DNA from: Corynebacterium uropygiale
GTDB lineage: Bacteria > Actinomycetota > Actinomycetes > Mycobacteriales > Mycobacteriaceae
Length of the DNA stretch: 64,000 bases
Assembly: GCF_021568315.1 (NCBI RefSeq)
Contig: NZ_JAKGSI010000001.1
Location: forward strand, 434,001 to 498,000
Direction of reading: 5' to 3'
In this document: piece after piece, positions 8,645 to 20,092 of the stretch
How the letters are laid out: each line of letters opens with the position of its first letter
Numbering within the stretch: the first letter of the stretch is position 1
Made by a program: the position numbers and the translations under genes
The notes under the pieces: generated by a model
The model's input: only the letters and a program-made list of their open reading frames with translations
Database searches by the model: none
What the model was told of the DNA's origin: nothing

Positions 8645-9486
8645 ACGCCATGATGCTCCACACGCTGTCCCTTCCGCTGGCGGAGATCATCCTCGTCGGC
8701 GCGCTCTCCGGGCTCATCGGGGTGCTGGCGATCCTCGACCGTCGCGTCTTCTTCACCGAGTCCATGACGCACGGCACCTTCCCGGGCGCGGTGCTCGGCG
8801 TGGTGGTGGGCTCCACCTACCTGGGCCTGGATCATCAGGGCCTGTCCCTCCTGCTCATGGTGGGTGCGTTCGTGGCCTGCCTGCCCCTGAGCTGGCTCAT
8901 GCACCAGCTGGCAAAGGTGCCGGGAGTTTCCCCGCAGTCCGCCGCGGGCATCATCCTCACCTTGGGTTTTGCGCTCGGCTACTTCCTCAGCCGCTGGTTC
9001 AAGCCGCTGCCGCTGCGGATCGAGAACTTCCTCGCCGGCTCCCTGCTCAACTCCAATGCCACCGATGTGGCCGCCGCCGCGGTGGTGTTCCTCCTCGCTC
9101 TTGCGGCCGTCGCGCTGCGGGGACGGCACCTCATCTTCCACTGCTTTGATCCCGTCGGCTACCGCGCCGCCGGGCACTCCCCGGGGTGGGCGGAGGCCAT
9201 CATCCTGGCGCTCGTGTGCTGTGGTTCGGTGGCCGTCATCCCGGCGGTGGGCACTATCTTGTCCATCGCGATGCTCGTCGCCCCGGCGGCCGGCGTGCTG
9301 CCGTGGTGCCGCTCGACGCGCACGCTCTTCATCGCGGCCCCGCTGGCGGGCGTGCTCATCGGCGTGGGCGGCCTCGCGGTGGCGGTGTGGGGGAATCTCT
9401 CCGCCGGCGGAACCATCGCCATTGCCGCCGGCCTCTTCTACGTGCTGAGCCTGGGCCTCGCGGCGTTGCGCCGGGTCCGCGCCTAG
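8641..9486 (+). CDS. mntD: Manganese-type ABC transporter permease 2
   Basis: Second ABC-3 family permease, 281 residues from the GTG at 8641, whose GTGA overlaps the mntC stop by four bases. TMTHGTFPGAVLGVVVG near residue 40 and TILSIAMLVAPAAGVLPW near 205 mirror the same regions of mntC. Several transmembrane segments span its length. A 99-bp gap then separates it from the mntR start. Confidence 0.88.
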   Translation: MNAMMLHTLSLPLAEIILVGALSGLIGVLAILDRRVFFTESMTHGTFPGAVLGVVVGSTYLGLDHQGLSLLLMVGAFVACLPLSWLMHQLAKVPGVSPQSAAGIILTLGFALGYFLSRWFKPLPLRIENFLAGSLLNSNATDVAAAAVVFLLALAAVALRGRHLIFHCFDPVGYRAAGHSPGWAEAIILALVCCGSVAVIPAVGTILSIAMLVAPAAGVLPWCRSTRTLFIAAPLAGVLIGVGGLAVAVWGNLSAGGTIAIAAGLFYVLSLGLAALRRVRA

Positions 9487-9573
9487 CCGGGTAGGCCGGC
9501 GCCGGGGGGAGGGGAGGCTGAAAGATCGGGGGGATGAGCATCCTCTTTCGGTGGAATGAACACGGAGGGCTGG

Positions 9574-9585
9574 CATAATGGCCCT
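9574..9585 (+). promoter_or_regulatory. -10 box for a leaderless mntR transcript
   Basis: CATAAT (9574-9579) ends six bases before ATG 9586, so transcription would begin on the start codon. A GGAGGG at 9564-9569 is too far (16 nt) to serve that ATG. Confidence 0.5.
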
Positions 9586-10260
9586 ATGCACGTGACGGAT
9601 CTGCCTGATAAAACCCAGGACTACCTCAAAACCATTTGGGGTATCTGTGACCACGACGGAAAGCCTGCCACCCTCGGGGCGGTGGCGGGGCGCCTCGGGC
9701 AGAAGAACTCCACGGCCTCCGAGGCCATCAAGCGCCTCGCGGATAACGGCCTCGTCCACCACGAGCGCTATGCCGGCATCACCCTCACCGAGCATGGCCA
9801 GGCCATGGCCCTCGCCATGGTGCGCCGGCACCGGCTGCTGGAGACCTTCCTCGTCACCGTCCTCGGCTACACCTGGGACGAGGTCCACGATGAGGCCGAC
9901 CTCCTCGAGCACGGCATCTCCGACCAGCTCCTCTCCCGGATCGACGCCTACCTCGGCCACCCCACCAAGGACCCGCATGGGGACCCCATCCCGACGGCCG
10001 AGGGCACGCTCAGCGAGGTGGAGACCGAACACCTCGGCGCCGTGGCGGAGGGCCGCACGGTGCGCGTCGAGCGCATCCGCGACCGCGATGATGAACTCCT
10101 CCGCTACCTCGCTGACCACGGCATTGTGCCCGGAGCGGACATCACGGTGGCCCAGGCGACCTCCGCGGGGCTCATGATGGTGGACGTCAAGGGCCAGCTG
10201 GTCCCCGTCGCGGAAACGGGGCTCAACGACATCTACGTGCGCAGCGCCGCGGAGGACTAA
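9586..10260 (+). CDS. mntR: DtxR/MntR-family metal-dependent repressor
   Basis: Winged-helix DtxR-type repressor, 224 residues, with an N-terminal DNA-binding domain (LPDKTQDYLKTIW, then a helix-turn-helix around residues 25-60), a metal-binding and dimerisation domain (MVRRHRLLETFL, EVHDEADLLEHG, HPTKDPHGDPIP) and a C-terminal SH3-like FeoA-type domain. Start 9586 fits the family N-terminus and a leaderless promoter; an upstream ATG at 9556 would add ten unconserved residues. Its place behind mntABCD points to Mn-dependent repression of that operon rather than iron control by DtxR. It ends 28 bp from the convergent trmL. Confidence 0.88.
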   Translation: MHVTDLPDKTQDYLKTIWGICDHDGKPATLGAVAGRLGQKNSTASEAIKRLADNGLVHHERYAGITLTEHGQAMALAMVRRHRLLETFLVTVLGYTWDEVHDEADLLEHGISDQLLSRIDAYLGHPTKDPHGDPIPTAEGTLSEVETEHLGAVAEGRTVRVERIRDRDDELLRYLADHGIVPGADITVAQATSAGLMMVDVKGQLVPVAETGLNDIYVRSAAED

Positions 10261-10288
10261 GGCCGCAGCGGACGAGCGCCCACCAGCT

Positions 10289-10765
10289 TTAGCGCCCGCC
10301 TGGGAAGCCGAGCTGCCGCCAGGCCTCGTAGATCCCCACAGCCGCCGAGTTGGACAGGTTCATTGAGCGGCGCCCGGGAATCATGGGGATGCGGAGCTGA
10401 CGGGTGATGCGGGGGTGGCTGAGGCGCTCGGGTGGCAGGCCCGTCGGCTCTGTGCCGAAGAGGAGGGCGTCGCCGGCGCGGAAGTGCTCGTCGGTGTGCC
10501 AGGTGGTGGCCTGGGTGGTGAAGGCGAAGATGCGCGCGCCGGGGATGGAGTCGCAGCAGTCGTCGAAGGTGGGGTGGATGCTGACGGTCGCGAGGTCGTG
10601 ATAGTCGAGGCCAGCGCGGCGAAGGTGCTTGTCGCTGAACTCAAATCCGAGCGGTTCCACGAGGTGCAAGTGAGCGCCCGAGCCCGCGCACATGCGGATC
10701 GCGTTGCCCGTGTTGGGCGGGATGACCGGGTTATCGAAAATGAGGTGAAGAACCGCGTCGCTCAT
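10289..10765 (-). CDS. trmL: tRNA (cytidine/uridine-34-2'-O)-methyltransferase, SPOUT family
   Basis: Small stand-alone SPOUT methyltransferase (158 residues) that 2'-O-methylates the wobble nucleotide of certain tRNA-Leu species using SAM. SPOUT motifs are visible: NTGNAIRMC near residue 18 (motif 1), LLFGTEPTGLP near 100 (motif 2), and IPMIPGRRSMNLSNS near 126 (motif 3, the knotted SAM pocket). The length is typical for TrmL/YibK. ATG 10765 is divergent from folD with only 45 bp between start codons, and TAGACT seven bases upstream suggests a leaderless mRNA. Confidence 0.9.
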   Translation of the reverse strand: MSDAVLHLIFDNPVIPPNTGNAIRMCAGSGAHLHLVEPLGFEFSDKHLRRAGLDYHDLATVSIHPTFDDCCDSIPGARIFAFTTQATTWHTDEHFRAGDALLFGTEPTGLPPERLSHPRITRQLRIPMIPGRRSMNLSNSAAVGIYEAWRQLGFPGGR

Positions 10766-10772
10766 GGGCGTT

Positions 10773-10810
10773 AGTCTAGGCCGCGGCCGCGTGCATGGAA
10801 TAATGGCGGC
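10773..10810. promoter_or_regulatory. Divergent leaderless promoters of trmL and folD
   Basis: On the minus strand TAGACT (10773-10778) ends seven bases before the trmL ATG. On the plus strand AATAAT (10799-10804) ends six bases before the folD ATG. Both spacings put the transcription start at the start codon. Confidence 0.5.
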
Positions 10811-11668
10811 ATGACTGCGATCAAACTCGACGGAAAGCTGTACCGCCAGGAAATCTTTGAGGATCTGCGTCAGCGGGTCGCCGCCCTGAAGGAGCGGGGG
10901 ATCACCCCGGGGCTGGGCACCGTTCTCGTGGGGGATGATCCGGGCAGCCACTCCTATGTGCGGATGAAGCACAAGGACTGCGAGGAAATTGGCGTGAACT
11001 CCGTGCGCCGCGATCTGCCGGCGGACATCTCCCAGGAGGAGCTCAACGCCGTCATCGACGAGCTCAACGCGGACCCCGCCTGCACGGGCTACATCGTCCA
11101 GCTGCCCCTGCCCAAGCACCTCGATGAGAACGCGGTGCTCGAGCGTATCGACCCGGAGAAGGACGCCGACGGCCTCCACCCGGTCAACCTCGGCAAGCTC
11201 GTCCTCAACGAGCCCGCCCCGCTGCCCTGCACCCCCAACGGTTGTATTCACCTGCTGCGCCGCTTCGGGGTAGAGCTCGACGGCGCGAAGGTTGTTGTCA
11301 TCGGCCGCGGTGTTACGGTCGGCCGCCCGATTGGCCTCATGCTCACCCGCCGTAGCGAAAACTCCACCGTCACGCTGTGCCACACGGGCACCCGGGACCT
11401 CGTCGCGGAGACGAAGAGCGCGGATGTCATCATTGCTGCTGCGGGTAAGGCGCACATGCTCACCGCGGACATGGTGAAGCCGGGGGCTGCGGTCCTCGAC
11501 GTGGGGGTATCCCGCGTCGACGGCTCCCTGCGCGGCGATGTCCACCCGGACGTGTGGGAGGTGGCCGGCGCGGTCTCCCCGAACCCGGGCGGTGTGGGCC
11601 CCATGACGCGGACCTTCCTCGTCCGCAACATTGTGGAGCGGGCGGAGCGGCTCGCGGATGCGCAATAA
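10811..11668 (+). CDS. folD: Methylenetetrahydrofolate dehydrogenase / methenyltetrahydrofolate cyclohydrolase
   Basis: Bifunctional cytosolic enzyme that interconverts 5,10-methylene-, methenyl- and 10-formyl-tetrahydrofolate. The 285-residue length is normal. Motifs: [14 protein letters not shown] near residue 50 with the catalytic Lys, QLPLPKHL near 97, [11 protein letters not shown] near 138, the Rossmann stretch [15 protein letters not shown] near 160, and the C-terminal [13 protein letters not shown]. The start is ATG 10811 with no upstream ribosome site, consistent with leaderless translation. It overlaps the next gene by 11 bp. Confidence 0.95.
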   Translation: MTAIKLDGKLYRQEIFEDLRQRVAALKERGITPGLGTVLVGDDPGSHSYVRMKHKDCEEIGVNSVRRDLPADISQEELNAVIDELNADPACTGYIVQLPLPKHLDENAVLERIDPEKDADGLHPVNLGKLVLNEPAPLPCTPNGCIHLLRRFGVELDGAKVVVIGRGVTVGRPIGLMLTRRSENSTVTLCHTGTRDLVAETKSADVIIAAAGKAHMLTADMVKPGAAVLDVGVSRVDGSLRGDVHPDVWEVAGAVSPNPGGVGPMTRTFLVRNIVERAERLADAQ

Positions 11669-12020
11669 GGTGCTGTCCTTCTCCGCGCCGCACCTGCCGG
11701 AGGGGCTGAGTCTCGATAACCCGCACGACCGCTCGCTGCGGCCCTCGCGCCTCCCGCGGGCGGTGCAGTATGCGGGGCTGGGGCTCTTCCTCCTCGGGCT
11801 TCTCGTGGCGAGCGTCTTCGCCCTCACGGATCATTGGCGCCGGGCGACGTTCGTCCTCGGCAGCTCGATGCTTTGGCTCGCCCTCCTGCGGCTGACCTGC
11901 GACTCGCGCACACTCGGCGTTCTCTCTGTGCGCTCACGTCGTTTCGATTGCGCCTTCGCCATCGTGACGGGCGGGGCGATGATGTTTCTTTCCGCGTCCG
12001 TCGACGCCCTGGGGAGCTAG
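11658..12020 (+). CDS. DUF3017-type small membrane protein
   Basis: A 120-residue protein starting at ATG 11658 inside the folD 3' end, so probably translationally coupled. After a polar N-terminus come three hydrophobic segments: about residues 38-56, 64-82 and 96-115. Actinobacterial DUF3017 proteins sit directly after folD in the same way; their function is unknown. The arginine-rich loops between segments suggest cytoplasmic faces. A strong two-way hairpin starts within its last codons. Confidence 0.7.
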   Translation: MRNKVLSFSAPHLPEGLSLDNPHDRSLRPSRLPRAVQYAGLGLFLLGLLVASVFALTDHWRRATFVLGSSMLWLALLRLTCDSRTLGVLSVRSRRFDCAFAIVTGGAMMFLSASVDALGS

Positions 12021-12070
12021 AGCGGGCTAGGGCGGGCTCGAGGAGAGCCCGTAACCCCGCCCCGCTCCCC
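12011..12070. terminator. Bidirectional terminator between the DUF3017 gene and metX
   Basis: Outer arms GGGGAGC (12011-12017) and GCTCCCC (12064-12070) enclose an inner hairpin GGGCTC-GAGGA... with GAGCCC (12034-12050). It sits between two convergent genes and can serve both strands. Confidence 0.65.
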
Positions 12071-12082
12071 AGCGGCGCCCGC

Positions 12083-13222
12083 CTAGCCGAAGTGGGAGGC
12101 GGCGTTGCCGTGGACGGACTCCTCAGCGAGGTGGATGAAACGCCGGAGCACGTGATCCATCTGCCGGTGCTCGGCGAGGAAGGCGTCGTGCCCCACGGGC
12201 GAGCTGATTTTCGCCATCCCTAGTAGGTTGCCGACGTTGCGCGAGAGGTGTTCCTGCTGGTGGTAGGGGTAGAGGATGTCCGTGTCGACGCCGGCGATGA
12301 ACATCGGCACGTGAATACTGCTCAGCGCCCGGTTGAGCCCTCCGCGGCCGCGCCCGATGTCGTGGCGGTTGAGCGCGTCGGTGAGGGTGACGTAGGAGCC
12401 GGCGTCGAAGCGTGCCGTGAGCTTGCGCGCCTGGTAGTCGAGGTAGCTCTCCACCGCGAAGCGCTGCTGCGGATCACGGTAGGGTCCGAGGGGATTCTCG
12501 CCCGTCTGGGCCTCGACGCCGAAGCGCTCATCGAGCTCGAGCTCCCCGCGGTAGGTGAGGTGCGCGATGCGCCGGGCCGTCGCGAGCCCCTCGCGGGGGC
12601 TGTGCCCGGTGTCGTAGTAGTCCCCGCCGTGCCAGTGCGGGTCCCCCTCGATGGCGTCGATCTGCGCCGCCTGGATGCCGATCTGCCAGGCGCTCGCCCG
12701 CGCCGAGACCGCGATCACTCCGGCCGCGTTGAGCCGGTCCGGGGCCATGGCGGCCCACTCGAGGGCTCGGGCCCCGCCCATCGACCCGCCGACCACCGCG
12801 TGCACCGCGGGGATCCCCAGGGCGTCGAGGAACGCGAGCTCCGCCGTGACCTGGTCTCGGATGGAGATCCCGGGGAAGCGCGAGCCCCAGGCCCGGCCGT
12901 CCTCGGGGTGGGGGCTCGACGGGCCGGTCGAGCCGTGAAAGCCGCCGATCGAGTTCGTGCACACGACGCAGAAGCGGTCCGTGTCCAGCGCCCGCCCGGG
13001 GCCGATGATCCCGGGCCACCATTCGTCGGCCTCGGGGCCGCTGGTCAGCGAGTGCTCCACCAGGATGATGTTGGTGCGCCCGGACTCGAGGCCGTGCAGC
13101 TCGCCCCAGCGGCGGTAGGCGATCTGGGCGCCGGGGATGCGCGCCCCGGCCTCGGTGTGCAGCGTCCCGACGTCGACAATGCCCAGTTCCCCCGGGGCGG
13201 CGAGGCGGCTCACGGTGCTCAC
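12083..13222 (-). CDS. metX: Homoserine O-acetyltransferase
   Basis: Alpha/beta-hydrolase-fold enzyme that acetylates L-homoserine from acetyl-CoA, the first committed step to methionine. 379 residues, as in corynebacteria. The nucleophile elbow is GGSMGG near residue 150, the acid is in AGVDTDILYP near 320 and the base in GHDAFLAEH near 350. GTG 13222 overlaps the metY stop by four bases, so metX is second in a metY-metX operon and its product supplies MetY. Expression should follow the upstream McbR-like sites. Confidence 0.94.
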   Translation of the reverse strand: MSTVSRLAAPGELGIVDVGTLHTEAGARIPGAQIAYRRWGELHGLESGRTNIILVEHSLTSGPEADEWWPGIIGPGRALDTDRFCVVCTNSIGGFHGSTGPSSPHPEDGRAWGSRFPGISIRDQVTAELAFLDALGIPAVHAVVGGSMGGARALEWAAMAPDRLNAAGVIAVSARASAWQIGIQAAQIDAIEGDPHWHGGDYYDTGHSPREGLATARRIAHLTYRGELELDERFGVEAQTGENPLGPYRDPQQRFAVESYLDYQARKLTARFDAGSYVTLTDALNRHDIGRGRGGLNRALSSIHVPMFIAGVDTDILYPYHQQEHLSRNVGNLLGMAKISSPVGHDAFLAEHRQMDHVLRRFIHLAEESVHGNAASHFG

Positions 13223-14532
13223 AGTGCCTCGAAACCGCGGCGGAGGTCAGCGATGATGTCCTCGGGGTGCTCGAGGCCGACGGAGAGGCGGATCGTCGCC
13301 TGGCTGATGCCGGCTCGCGCGAGGTCCTCTTCCGTGGACTGGGAGTGCGTGGTGGTGGCGGGGTGCACGACGAGGGAGCGGGTATCGCCGATGTTCGCGA
13401 GGTTGCTGTGCAGGCGCAGCGCGTCGATGAAGCGCCAGGCCTCCTCGCGCCCGCCGCGGATGTCGAAGGAGAGCACCGAGCCGGTGTACCGCAGCCCCAG
13501 CTTCTCCTTGACCGGGTACCACGGGGAGGAGGGGAGGCCCGCGAACTGGACCTTCTCCACCTGGGGGTGCTCGTCGAGGAAGCGGGCGACGGCCAGCGCA
13601 TTCTCATTGTGGCGCTCGATCCGCAGCGGCAGCGTGTCCAGCCCCTGCACGATGAGCCATGCGTTGAACGGGGAGATCGCGGCGCCCGTGTCGCGCAGCA
13701 GGCCGGCGCGGGCCTTGAGCGCGAAGGCCGCCTCGCCGAGCTTCGCATAACGCAGGCCGTGGTAGGCGGGGTCGGGCTCCGTGAAGCCGGGGAAGACGGG
13801 GGCGCCATCGCGCTCGACCGTCCAATCGAAGCGGCCGCCGTCGACGATGACGCCGCCGAGCGCCGCCCCGCTGCCCCCATAGAACTTGGTGAGAGAGTTG
13901 ACGACGATATCCGCGCCGAGCTCCAGCGGCCGCAGGACCGCCGCCGTGGCGATCGTGTTATCCACAATGAGCGGCACCTGATTGCGGTGCGCGACCTCCG
14001 CGATGGCCGGCACGTCGAGGATATCCGCCTGCGGGTTCGCGAAGGACTCCGCGTAGAAGGCCTTGGTGTTCTCCTGCACGGCCGCCTCCCAGGAGGCGGG
14101 GTCATCCGGGTCCTCGACGAAGGTGAAGTCAATGCCCAGGCGGGGGAGGGTGACCTGGAAGAGCGTGCTCGTGCCGCCATAAAGGCGTGGCGAGGAGACA
14201 ATGTGGTCCCCCTTGGACGCGAGGTTGAGAATCGCTGCGGTCTCCGCCGCCTGTCCGGAGGCGAAGGCGACAGCCGCCACGCCGCCCTCCAGGGAGGCCA
14301 GCCGGTTCTCCAGAACCTCCTGGGTGGGGTTGGTGAGCCGGGTGTAGATGGGGCCCGGGTCGGACAGGTTGAAGCGCTGGGCGGCGTGCTCGGCGGAGTC
14401 GAAGACGTAGGAGGTCGTCATGTAAATGGGAAGGTTCCGCGCGGAGGCGTGGCTATCGACGGGCTGGCCGGCGTGGATGGCCCGGGTGGCGAAGTCCCAC
14501 TGGGCGGCGTCGGAATTGTCGTAGTGTGTCAT
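13219..14532 (-). CDS. metY: O-acetylhomoserine sulfhydrylase
   Basis: PLP-dependent Cys/Met-metabolism enzyme that converts O-acetylhomoserine and sulfide to homocysteine. 437 residues, the usual length. The PLP lysine lies in VNSLTKFYGGSG near residue 212; other family marks are YTRLTNPTQ near 64, SGQAAETAAI near 91 and the C-terminal RLSVGLEHPEDII. ATG 14532 is preceded by a GAAAGGTCTGGAGAC region giving a ribosome site. First gene of the metY-metX pair; the upstream 75 bp hold two GTCTA-containing elements. Confidence 0.95.
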   Translation of the reverse strand: MTHYDNSDAAQWDFATRAIHAGQPVDSHASARNLPIYMTTSYVFDSAEHAAQRFNLSDPGPIYTRLTNPTQEVLENRLASLEGGVAAVAFASGQAAETAAILNLASKGDHIVSSPRLYGGTSTLFQVTLPRLGIDFTFVEDPDDPASWEAAVQENTKAFYAESFANPQADILDVPAIAEVAHRNQVPLIVDNTIATAAVLRPLELGADIVVNSLTKFYGGSGAALGGVIVDGGRFDWTVERDGAPVFPGFTEPDPAYHGLRYAKLGEAAFALKARAGLLRDTGAAISPFNAWLIVQGLDTLPLRIERHNENALAVARFLDEHPQVEKVQFAGLPSSPWYPVKEKLGLRYTGSVLSFDIRGGREEAWRFIDALRLHSNLANIGDTRSLVVHPATTTHSQSTEEDLARAGISQATIRLSVGLEHPEDIIADLRRGFEAL

Positions 14533-14562
14533 GTCTCCAGACCTTTCGTCCTCGATTATCCG

Positions 14563-14607
14563 TACTAAGCTGTCTAGAAACAGGAGAGTAGCGGACAGCT
14601 TGGTCTA
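14563..14607. promoter_or_regulatory. Candidate McbR operators upstream of metY
   Basis: CGGAC-AGCTTG-GTCTA (14592-14607) shares the full ACAGCTTGGTCTA core with the site before metQ. A second, weaker element (GTAC-TAAGCT-GTCTA) ends at 14576. Both match the GTCTA half of the McbR consensus TAGAC-N6-GTCTA, with one conserved and one degenerate left arm. Confidence 0.5.
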
Positions 14608-14703
14608 TTTCAAGTGAAGGGGGTGATCTGGGTCATGAGCTGCGGGCTTCGTGGGGCGTGACGGAGCACGACGCGCCGTCCCGTGGCTCCACAGGACATG
14701 ACA

Positions 14704-14734
14704 ACGGCCCGCAGGAGAATCTCCTGCGGGCCGT
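14704..14734 (-). terminator. Strong terminator hairpin after icd
   Basis: A 15-bp perfect inverted repeat (14704-14718 with 14720-14734; arms begin ACGGCCCGCAGG) with a one-base centre, so the inner pairs open into a loop. It lies 87 bp beyond the icd stop, with no other gene between. Confidence 0.75.
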
Positions 14735-14820
14735 CAGCAGTCCGGGGCGGGACCTGCGCGCTCCGCGTATTCCGCGAACGTCCGTGGACGTCCGCGCAAC
14801 TCCGCTCCCGTGCGCGCCGC

Positions 14821-17199
<2,379 letters not shown>

Positions 17200-18003
17200 C
17201 TACGATGCGTCTTTTCGTGTTCGGTGAGGAACGACGAGGGGAGTGCCGCTTGCGGGGTCTTCTAGAACGGAGGCCTCGACGCCGAAGACCTGATTGATGC
17301 TTGCCGGGGTGATGACCTCCTGCGGGGTGCCCTGAGCCAGGATGGATCCATCGCGCATGGCGATGAGGGAATCGGAGTACTTGGCCGCGAGGTTCATATC
17401 GTGGAGCACCATGACCACCGTCGTCCCCCGAGTGCGGTTGAGCTGTGTCACAAGCTCGAGGATGTCCAGCTGGTGGGCGATGTCGAGGAATGTCGTGGGC
17501 TCGTCGAGGAGGAGGATGTCGGTGTCCTGGGCGAGGGCCATGGCGATCCACACCCGCTGACGCTGTCCGCCAGACAGTTCGTCCACCGGGCTATCGGCGA
17601 GATCGCAGATGCCGGTGTCACGGAGGGCGGCCTCCACGACCTCGTAGTCATGGGCCGACCACTGCCCAAGGAAACCCTGATGGGGGTGGCGTCCGCGTCC
17701 AACGAGGTCGGCAACGATGAGGCCCTCCGGGGCGATCGGACTCTGCGGCAGCAATCCCAGAACCTTCGCGAGGTCGCGTCGGCCCCACTGCTGGAGGGAG
17801 CGATCATCGAGGACGACGGCCCCGCGCTGCGGGGTGAGCAGCCTCGAGAGGGAACGCAGCAGCGTCGATTTCCCACAACCATTGGGCCCAATGATCGAGG
17901 TGACTTTTCCCGCCGGAATCTCGATGTTGAGGTCCTCGGCGATCGGGCGATTCCCGTAGGACAGCTCTAGGTGCTCCGCAACGAGACGATGATCAAGGGT
18001 CAC
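17200..18003 (-). CDS. Iron-siderophore ABC transporter ATPase (FecE/FepC-like)
   Basis: Cytoplasmic ATPase powering siderophore uptake, 267 residues. GTG 18003 has AGGAGGAG a few bases upstream and overlaps the preceding permease stop by four bases; the frame is open further but nothing upstream looks like the family. Walker A IGPNGCGKST near residue 40, signature LSGGQRQRV near 145, Walker B ILLLDEPTTFLD near 166, and LHDMNLAAKYSD near 200 are typical of FepC-type ATPases. Last gene of a four-gene binding protein-permease-permease-ATPase operon. Confidence 0.92.
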   Translation of the reverse strand: MTLDHRLVAEHLELSYGNRPIAEDLNIEIPAGKVTSIIGPNGCGKSTLLRSLSRLLTPQRGAVVLDDRSLQQWGRRDLAKVLGLLPQSPIAPEGLIVADLVGRGRHPHQGFLGQWSAHDYEVVEAALRDTGICDLADSPVDELSGGQRQRVWIAMALAQDTDILLLDEPTTFLDIAHQLDILELVTQLNRTRGTTVVMVLHDMNLAAKYSDSLIAMRDGSILAQGTPQEVITPASINQVFGVEASVLEDPASGTPLVVPHRTRKDAS

Positions 18004-19022
18004 GAGGCTCCTCCTGAACGGTGAGAACGAACGAGCAGATATAGCAGGAAGGGGGCGCCGAGAGTGCCGGTGATGACCCCGGCTGGGTAGCGCACTCCCA
18101 AGAAGTTTTGGGCGACCAGGTCGGCAAGGAGCACAAGCAGTGCACCAACGAGAGCAGAGGAGAGGACGAGGTTGGCCGACGATCCTGCCCACCGGATGGC
18201 AATCGGGCCGGACATGAAGGCGACGAACGCGAGAGGCCCACAAGAGGCCGTGGCCACGGCGATGAGCACCACCGCCGCGATAATGATGACGACGCGCGTC
18301 ACGGTCGTCGGCACTCCCACAATGCGCGCGATATCCTCGCCCAAACGCAGGGCCGAGAGCTGATGATTCGCCACACTCAGCAGCGGCAGGAGGACCAGCA
18401 CGACAATTGCGACCGGCACCACCCGCTCCCAGGTCGAGTCATTGAGAGAACCGGTCAGCCACCGCGTGGCCGTGGGAAGATCCCAAGCGTCGGCGATGGA
18501 GAGCGTCCATGTGACGACTGCATGGAGGATCGAGGAGATGCCGATGCCAACGAGGATCAGCCGGGTGCCGCGGAACCCGTCACGAAGAGACAACAGGTAG
18601 ATGAGAACGGCGGTGGCAATGCCACCGGCCACAGCGGCGAGGCTCACGGACGTCTGTCCCCACCGGAACACGATGATGGCAAACACCCCGACCGCCGAGG
18701 CGCCCGAAGAAATACCGATGATGTCCGGGGAGGCCAGCTGGTTCCGTAGCAGGAGCTGGAAGACGGATCCGGCCGCCCCGAAGGCCATGCCAGCGCAGAG
18801 CGCGAGCGCGACGCGTGGCCCCCGCAGCAGTCCGACGGTGTACGAGGCCCCAGGCACGTGCTCGCCGAGGGCGACCTGGATGATCGTCGAGGGCCCATAG
18901 AAGGTTCGCCCCACCATGAGGCTCACTGCGGCGACGACGAGGACCAGCACCAGGAGGATCGCCACGCGGAGCCACGCAGCTCGGCGGCGATGCTGGCGTT
19001 GAAGGCGAAGAGTCGAGGTCAT
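18000..19022 (-). CDS. Iron-siderophore ABC transporter permease (FecCD family) 2
   Basis: BtuC/FecCD-type membrane permease, 340 residues, with roughly ten hydrophobic segments. Family stretches include LRGPRVALALCAGMAFGAAG near residue 68, LASPDIIGISSGASAVGVF near 95, and CGPLAFVAFMSGPIAIRW near 255. ATG 19022 overlaps the end of the first permease by four bases. Together with the neighbouring permease it forms the transmembrane channel. Confidence 0.92.
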   Translation of the reverse strand: MTSTLRLQRQHRRRAAWLRVAILLVLVLVVAAVSLMVGRTFYGPSTIIQVALGEHVPGASYTVGLLRGPRVALALCAGMAFGAAGSVFQLLLRNQLASPDIIGISSGASAVGVFAIIVFRWGQTSVSLAAVAGGIATAVLIYLLSLRDGFRGTRLILVGIGISSILHAVVTWTLSIADAWDLPTATRWLTGSLNDSTWERVVPVAIVVLVLLPLLSVANHQLSALRLGEDIARIVGVPTTVTRVVIIIAAVVLIAVATASCGPLAFVAFMSGPIAIRWAGSSANLVLSSALVGALLVLLADLVAQNFLGVRYPAGVITGTLGAPFLLYLLVRSHRSGGAS

Positions 19023-20092
19023 GCGGTATCACGCATCCGTGAGCGTCGAACGATGAAAATGAACAGGGGGGCGCCGATGAGTGGTGTGATGATTCCGACA
19101 GACAGATCCTCGGAGGAGGAGAAGACTCGCCCCGCTACATCGGAGAGCACGAGCAGCGCTGCGCCCGCGAGGGCACTGAGCGGCATGAGCCAGCGGTGAT
19201 CCGATCCGACAATGAGTCGAAGAATGTGCGGGACGATGAGTCCCACGAAGGCGATAGGGCCTGCGAGGGCCGTGGCCACCCCGCAGAGGATCACGGCACC
19301 AATGGAGGCGATGCCTCGGGTCCACGGCACAGACACGCCGAGAGAAGTAGCGACGTCGTCACCCATCGCGAGGGAATTGAGGCGGGTGGCACACAGCCAG
19401 CACACGAGGAAACCGACGATGAGCAGAGGGATTCCCAGTCGCATCGTGGTCCAGTCGGCACGGCCGATGCTGCCGATCTGCCAGAAGCGAAAGTCATCCA
19501 TGGCGCGGGCATTCGGAAGGATCAGGGCGCTCACGAGGGAGCTCGCCGCCGCGGATGTTGCCGCCCCCGCCAGAGCGAGCTTGAGGGGAGTAGCGCCCCC
19601 GCGTCCCAGCGATCCCACCGTGTAGACAAACGCTGCGGCCACGGCGGCGCCGAGCATCGCGTAGATCATCCGGGGCAGGGGAGCCTGCGACCAGTCCCCA
19701 ACGATGCTGATGACTACGAAGAGCGAGGCCCCCGAGAGCACGCCGAAGATCCCAGGGTCAGCCAGGGGATTGCGCGTCACTGCCTGAAAGGTCGTCCCCG
19801 AGACCGCCAGCGCGGCCCCCACCGCCACGCCCAGGATAGTGCGCGGAACCCTGCTCCCCGCCGCGATCTGCTCGATGGTCTCCTGGTGCCCATGGAGCGC
19901 CACCCACACGTCGGCAAAGCTCGTCGAGCGGTGGCCGAAGCGAAGAGAAGCCACGGCCGCGAGTGCAAGCACAACGAGGAGGACGACGAGGCAGAGGAGG
20001 TGCAGGGAGGTGGCTCGGGCTGACCGCGCGGTGGACCGGGCCGAGCGCGCCGTGCCGCGGGACAGGGCGTGAGGGTGTGAAGTCGTCAGCAC
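19019..20092 (-). CDS. Iron-siderophore ABC transporter permease (FecCD family) 1
   Basis: BtuC/FecCD permease of 357 residues. The first 30 residues are an Arg/Ser/Ala-rich cytoplasmic leader (RSARSTARSAR) before the first membrane helix. Typical motifs: SRVPRTILGVAVGAALAVSG near 82, NPLADPGIFGVLSGASLFV near 112, and GPIAFVGLIVPHILRL near 280. GTG 20092 shares its G with the binding-protein stop (TAGTG), so translation is probably coupled. Confidence 0.92.
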   Translation of the reverse strand: MLTTSHPHALSRGTARSARSTARSARATSLHLLCLVVLLVVLALAAVASLRFGHRSTSFADVWVALHGHQETIEQIAAGSRVPRTILGVAVGAALAVSGTTFQAVTRNPLADPGIFGVLSGASLFVVISIVGDWSQAPLPRMIYAMLGAAVAAAFVYTVGSLGRGGATPLKLALAGAATSAAASSLVSALILPNARAMDDFRFWQIGSIGRADWTTMRLGIPLLIVGFLVCWLCATRLNSLAMGDDVATSLGVSVPWTRGIASIGAVILCGVATALAGPIAFVGLIVPHILRLIVGSDHRWLMPLSALAGAALLVLSDVAGRVFSSSEDLSVGIITPLIGAPLFIFIVRRSRMRDTA

